Assembly: GCF_017068395.1 (NCBI RefSeq)
Contig: NZ_CP070619.1
Span: forward strand, 372,001 to 436,000
Origin: Rhodococcus pseudokoreensis
Lineage (GTDB): Bacteria; Actinomycetota; Actinomycetes; Mycobacteriales; Mycobacteriaceae
Length of the DNA: 64,000 bases
Direction of reading: 5' to 3'
The notes under the pieces were generated by a model, which did not search any database, was not told the origin of the DNA, and saw only the letters and a program-made list of their open reading frames with translations. Made by a program: the position numbers and the translations under genes. The first letter of the stretch is position 1; each line of letters opens with the position of its first letter. Positions 61,253 to 64,000 of the stretch are shown here, one piece after another.

Positions 61253-63247
61253 TCACTTGTCGTCGGGTTCGTAGCCGCGGCGCGAGGCCCCGGCCGTGTA
61301 TTCGATGTTCAGTGTCTTCGCCTTCTCGGACGAGTTCAGCTGCCACGGAACACTGGTGACCATTACACCCGGCTGGAACAGCAGACGGCTCTTGAGCCGC
61401 AGCGCACTCTGGTTGTGCAGGATCTGTTCCCACCAGTGCCCCACCACGTACTCGGGAATGAACACGGTGACGACGTCCCGCGGCGAGTCCTTCCGGACGC
61501 GGCGCACGTAGTCGAGCACGGGTTTGGTGATCTCGCGGTACGGCGACTCGATCACCTTGAGCGGCACCGCGATGTCACTCTTCTCCCACTGGCGCACCAG
61601 TGCCCGGGTGTCGGGTTCGTCGACGTTGACGGTGATCGCCTCGAGCGTGTCCGGCCGGGTCGCCCGGGCGTAGGCCAGCGCGCGCATCGTCGGCATGTGC
61701 AGCTTGGAGACCAGGACGATGGAGTGCGTGCGGCTGGGCAGCACCCCGTCCCATTCCTGCTCCTCGAGTTCCCTCGTGACGCTGTCGTAATGCTTCCGGA
61801 TCATCTTCATCACGACGAAGATCGCGACCATGGCCACGATCGCGATCCAGGCGCCCGCCGCGAACTTCGTGATGAGCACGATGATCAGGACGGCGCCGGT
61901 CATGACGAGGCCGATGGAGTTGATCACCCGCGAGCGCTGCATCCGCCGGCGCGAAGCGGGGTCGTTCTCGCTCTTCAGGTGCCGGGTCCAGTGCCGGATC
62001 ATGCCCGTCTGGCTCAGCACGAACGAGACGAACACGCCGACGATGTACAGCTGGATCAGCTTGGTCACCTCGGCGCCGAACAGGACGACGAACGCGATCG
62101 CCGCCCCGGACAGGAACAGGATGCCGTTGCTGAACGCCAGCCGGTCGCCGCGGGTGTGCAGCTGACGGGGCAGGTAGCGGTCCTGCGCGAGGATCGAGCC
62201 GAGCACGGGGAATCCGTTGAACGCGGTGTTGGCGGCCAGCACCAGGATCAGGGCCGTCACGATGGCGATGAAGTAGAACCCGATGGGGAAACCGCCGAAC
62301 ACCGTCTCGGCGATCTGCGCGATCAGCGTCTTCTGGTGATAGCCGGCCGGGGCGCCGATCAGCTGCTCGGCCGGGCTGTGCGCGTACACGATCCCGATCT
62401 TCTGAGCCAGGATGATGATGCCCATCAGCAACACGATGGCGATCGATCCGAGCAGCAGCAGCGTGGTCGCCGCATTGCGGGACTTCGGCTTCTGGAACGC
62501 GGGAACACCGTTGCTGATCGCCTCGACACCGGTCAGCGCCGCACACCCCGACGAGAAGGCCCTGGCGATCAGGAACGCGAACGCGATCCCGTACAGGTGG
62601 GAGTCCTCGGCCTCGAGCTGGAAACCGGCCGATTCGGCGCGCAGATCGTCGCCGAACACGTAGATCTGGACGAACCCCCACAGCAGCATCAGCGCCATGC
62701 CGGCGATGAACGCGTACGTCGGGATCGCGAAGGCGGCACCGGATTCACGGATGCCCCGCAGGTTGATGGCGGTCAGCAGGACGATGGCCGCGACCGCGAA
62801 CAGCACCTTGTGCTGGGCGACGAACGGGACCGCGGAACCGATGTTGGACGCCGCCGACGAGATGGAGACGGCCACCGTGAGCACGTAGTCCACCAGCAGG
62901 GCGCTGCCGACGGTCAGACCGGCGGTGGGACCGAGGTTGACGGTCGCGACCTCGTAGTCGCCGCCGCCCGACGGGTAGGCGTGCACGTTCTGCCGGTAGC
63001 TGGCGACCACCACCGCCATCACGGCGGCGACGGCGAGTCCGATCCAGGGGGTGTAGGCGTAGGCGGAGATGCCCGCCACCGACAGCACGAGGAAGATTTC
63101 CTCGGGCGCATAGGCGACCGACGACATCGCGTCGGACGCGAAGACGGGGAGGGCGATCCTCTTGGGAAGCAGCGTGTGCCCGAGCTTGTCGCTCCGGAAG
63201 GGTCTGCCTAGCAGTAGCCGCTTTGTGGCGGTCGAGAGCTTTGACAC
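61253..63247 (-). CDS. APC-superfamily amino acid/potassium permease (Rv2690c type)
   Basis: The 664-residue membrane protein has about twelve helices. Conserved starts are SKLSTATKRLLLGRPFRSDKLG and PVFASDAMSSVAYAPEEIF, then the APC signature YPSGGGDYEVATVNLG. The last 150 residues form a soluble domain with a universal-stress-like pattern (HSIVLVSKLHMPTMRALAYA). I start it at the GTG at 63247 because TACGCT ends six bases upstream (leaderless); the frame is open for 40 codons more. It is divergent from the TrkA gene, which suggests a link to potassium or solute transport. Confidence 0.88.
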   Translation of the reverse strand: MSKLSTATKRLLLGRPFRSDKLGHTLLPKRIALPVFASDAMSSVAYAPEEIFLVLSVAGISAYAYTPWIGLAVAAVMAVVVASYRQNVHAYPSGGGDYEVATVNLGPTAGLTVGSALLVDYVLTVAVSISSAASNIGSAVPFVAQHKVLFAVAAIVLLTAINLRGIRESGAAFAIPTYAFIAGMALMLLWGFVQIYVFGDDLRAESAGFQLEAEDSHLYGIAFAFLIARAFSSGCAALTGVEAISNGVPAFQKPKSRNAATTLLLLGSIAIVLLMGIIILAQKIGIVYAHSPAEQLIGAPAGYHQKTLIAQIAETVFGGFPIGFYFIAIVTALILVLAANTAFNGFPVLGSILAQDRYLPRQLHTRGDRLAFSNGILFLSGAAIAFVVLFGAEVTKLIQLYIVGVFVSFVLSQTGMIRHWTRHLKSENDPASRRRMQRSRVINSIGLVMTGAVLIIVLITKFAAGAWIAIVAMVAIFVVMKMIRKHYDSVTRELEEQEWDGVLPSRTHSIVLVSKLHMPTMRALAYARATRPDTLEAITVNVDEPDTRALVRQWEKSDIAVPLKVIESPYREITKPVLDYVRRVRKDSPRDVVTVFIPEYVVGHWWEQILHNQSALRLKSRLLFQPGVMVTSVPWQLNSSEKAKTLNIEYTAGASRRGYEPDDK

Positions 63248-63253
63248 TGCCAA

Positions 63254-63259
63254 AGCGTA
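63254..63259 (-). promoter_or_regulatory. -10 box of the APC permease gene
   Basis: TACGCT on the minus strand ends six bases before the GTG at 63247, predicting a leaderless mRNA and fixing the start codon. Confidence 0.5.
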
Positions 63260-63409
63260 AGCCGTCCGCAGAAAACCTGGACCCTCACCCACCAATGTGT
63301 CCGGATTGCGATCTCTGTCCCGGTTGCTCTTCCGTCCGGGCACTGTACGGTTCGATTCGGTACGCACGTACTCGAGACGTGAAACCAGAGCCCAGAAACG
63401 GAGTACAAG

Positions 63410-64000
63410 GTGTATGTGGTCATCATGGGATGCGGCCGGGTCGGCTCATCCCTCGCCGGCTCGCTGACCCGGATCGGCCACGAGGTCGCGGTCATCGATC
63501 GCGACCCCGCCGCGTTCCTGCGTCTCGAACCCGACTTCCCCGGGCACACCGTCATCGGCATGGGTTTCGACCGTGACGTGCTGGTCAAGGCCGGTATCGA
63601 GCGCGCGGAGGCGTTCGCCGCCGTGTCGTCCGGAGACAACTCCAACATCATTTCCGCGCGGGTCGCCCGCGAGACGTTCGGTGTGGAACGCGTCGTCGCC
63701 CGGATCTACGACGCGAAGCGTGCCGCCGTGTACGAGCGGCTCGGGATCCCCACCGTCGCGACCGTCCCGTGGTCGACGGACCGGTTCCTGCACACCCTCA
63801 CCCGCGACAGCCAGACCGCCAAGTGGCGCGACCCGTCCGGAACGGTCGCGGTCACCGAGTTGTCGCTGCACGAGGATTGGATCGGCAGGCCCGTCGCCGA
63901 ACTGGAGGCGGCGACCAATTCGCGGGTCGCGTTCATCATCCGCTTCGGCACCGGCGTCCTGCCCGACCGCAAGACGGTCTTCCAGGCCGACGACCAGGTG
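63410..64000 (+). CDS. TrkA-type potassium uptake regulatory subunit (CeoB), N-terminal part
   Basis: NAD-binding RCK protein that gates Trk/Ktr potassium channels. The window shows 197 codons from a GTG at 63410 with GGAG six bases upstream; the gene continues past the edge. The nucleotide-binding motif GCGRVGSSLA at 7-16 and the following acidic VIDRDP are clear. SGDNSNIISARVAR is the usual second half of the RCK_N domain, and RCK_C begins near 140. In mycobacteria it is followed by a second copy (ceoC/trkA). It is divergent from the APC permease. Confidence 0.92.
   Translation, partial: MYVVIMGCGRVGSSLAGSLTRIGHEVAVIDRDPAAFLRLEPDFPGHTVIGMGFDRDVLVKAGIERAEAFAAVSSGDNSNIISARVARETFGVERVVARIYDAKRAAVYERLGIPTVATVPWSTDRFLHTLTRDSQTAKWRDPSGTVAVTELSLHEDWIGRPVAELEAATNSRVAFIIRFGTGVLPDRKTVFQADDQV

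Noticed and set aside
1..64000. CRISPR arrays, insertion sequences, prophage or rRNA genes
   Set aside because: No regularly spaced repeats, transposase or integrase motifs, phage genes or rRNA segments were seen on either strand.

Overview
The window looks like chromosomal DNA of a high-GC actinobacterium of the Nocardiaceae, most probably Rhodococcus (jostii/opacus type). The evidence is the strong G/C third-position bias, the many GTG/TTG starts, ATGA/GTGA stop-start couplings, phosphatidylinositol-mannoside and arabinan genes, paired IdeR- and KstR-type operators, and a 6C small RNA. From memory, gene order follows the Mycobacterium tuberculosis Rv2586c-Rv2692 region (secF-secD-yajC, ruvBAC, yebC, pdxT-tesB-pdxS, nudix-pimA-patA-pgsA-HIT-thrS, GNAT-zapE-ribD-Rv2672-aftC-msrB, chdC-hemY-hemE, Rv2680, RNase D, dxs, Rv2689c-Rv2690c-ceoB). 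That core is interrupted by accessory inserts. No phage, IS element, CRISPR array or rRNA gene was seen.

Layout. 1-4.9 kb: Sec translocase accessory genes and the Holliday-junction operon ruvCAB. 5.0-11.2 kb: yebC, a GntR/DUF1648 pair with a palindromic operator, PLP synthase subunits pdxT and pdxS with two acyl-CoA thioesterases, and a degenerate P-loop protein between the thioesterases. 11.4-17.8 kb: a tightly coupled operon for PIM synthesis plus thrS. 17.9-21.6 kb: a PGPGW membrane protein, rtcB, six tRNA genes (a partly duplicated Gly-Cys-Val cluster and a Val(CAC)), an orphan LeuA-type regulatory-domain protein behind a branched-chain-codon leader peptide, and a 6C RNA. 21.6-29 kb: transporter, GNAT, ZapE, RibD-like, Rv2672-like, aftC and msrB. 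29-34.5 kb: bisC-type molybdoenzyme and the coproporphyrin-dependent heme genes. 34.6-43 kb: DUF3000, a divergent esterase/WS-DGAT pair under two KstR-like sites, RNase D and the fadAB beta-oxidation complex. 42.9-49.7 kb: a seven-part operon (GntR, ferredoxin, binding protein, permease, ATPase, AprA-like flavoprotein with HEAT repeats) that is the best candidate here for an undescribed system. 49.9-59.6 kb: iron-regulated binding protein, sugar porter, dxs, a glutaminase-STAS-cNMP fusion, a DrrAB-type exporter, a SIMPL protein and a MarR regulator. 60-64 kb: an RNA m5U methyltransferase, an APC permease and a truncated TrkA potassium-channel subunit.

How the parts work together. The PIM block supplies CDP-alcohol phosphotransfer, first mannosylation and acylation of phosphatidylinositol, and aftC adds arabinan branching, so much of the window serves the cell envelope. 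HemE, CgoX and ChdC give the last heme steps through coproporphyrin. The KstR-like sites tie the esterase and wax-ester synthase to sterol/lipid catabolism, next to fadAB. The AprA-like operon couples an SsuABC-like importer to a flavoprotein and a 2[4Fe-4S] ferredoxin, which suggests uptake and redox processing of a small, probably sulfur-containing, compound.

A regulatory theme runs through the window. At least eight genes have a TANNNT -10 box ending 6-8 nt before the start codon, which predicts leaderless mRNAs. Several operators (GntR palindrome, KstR sites) sit directly on those -10 boxes. All functional calls are from reading the sequence and from family memory; no database search was run.
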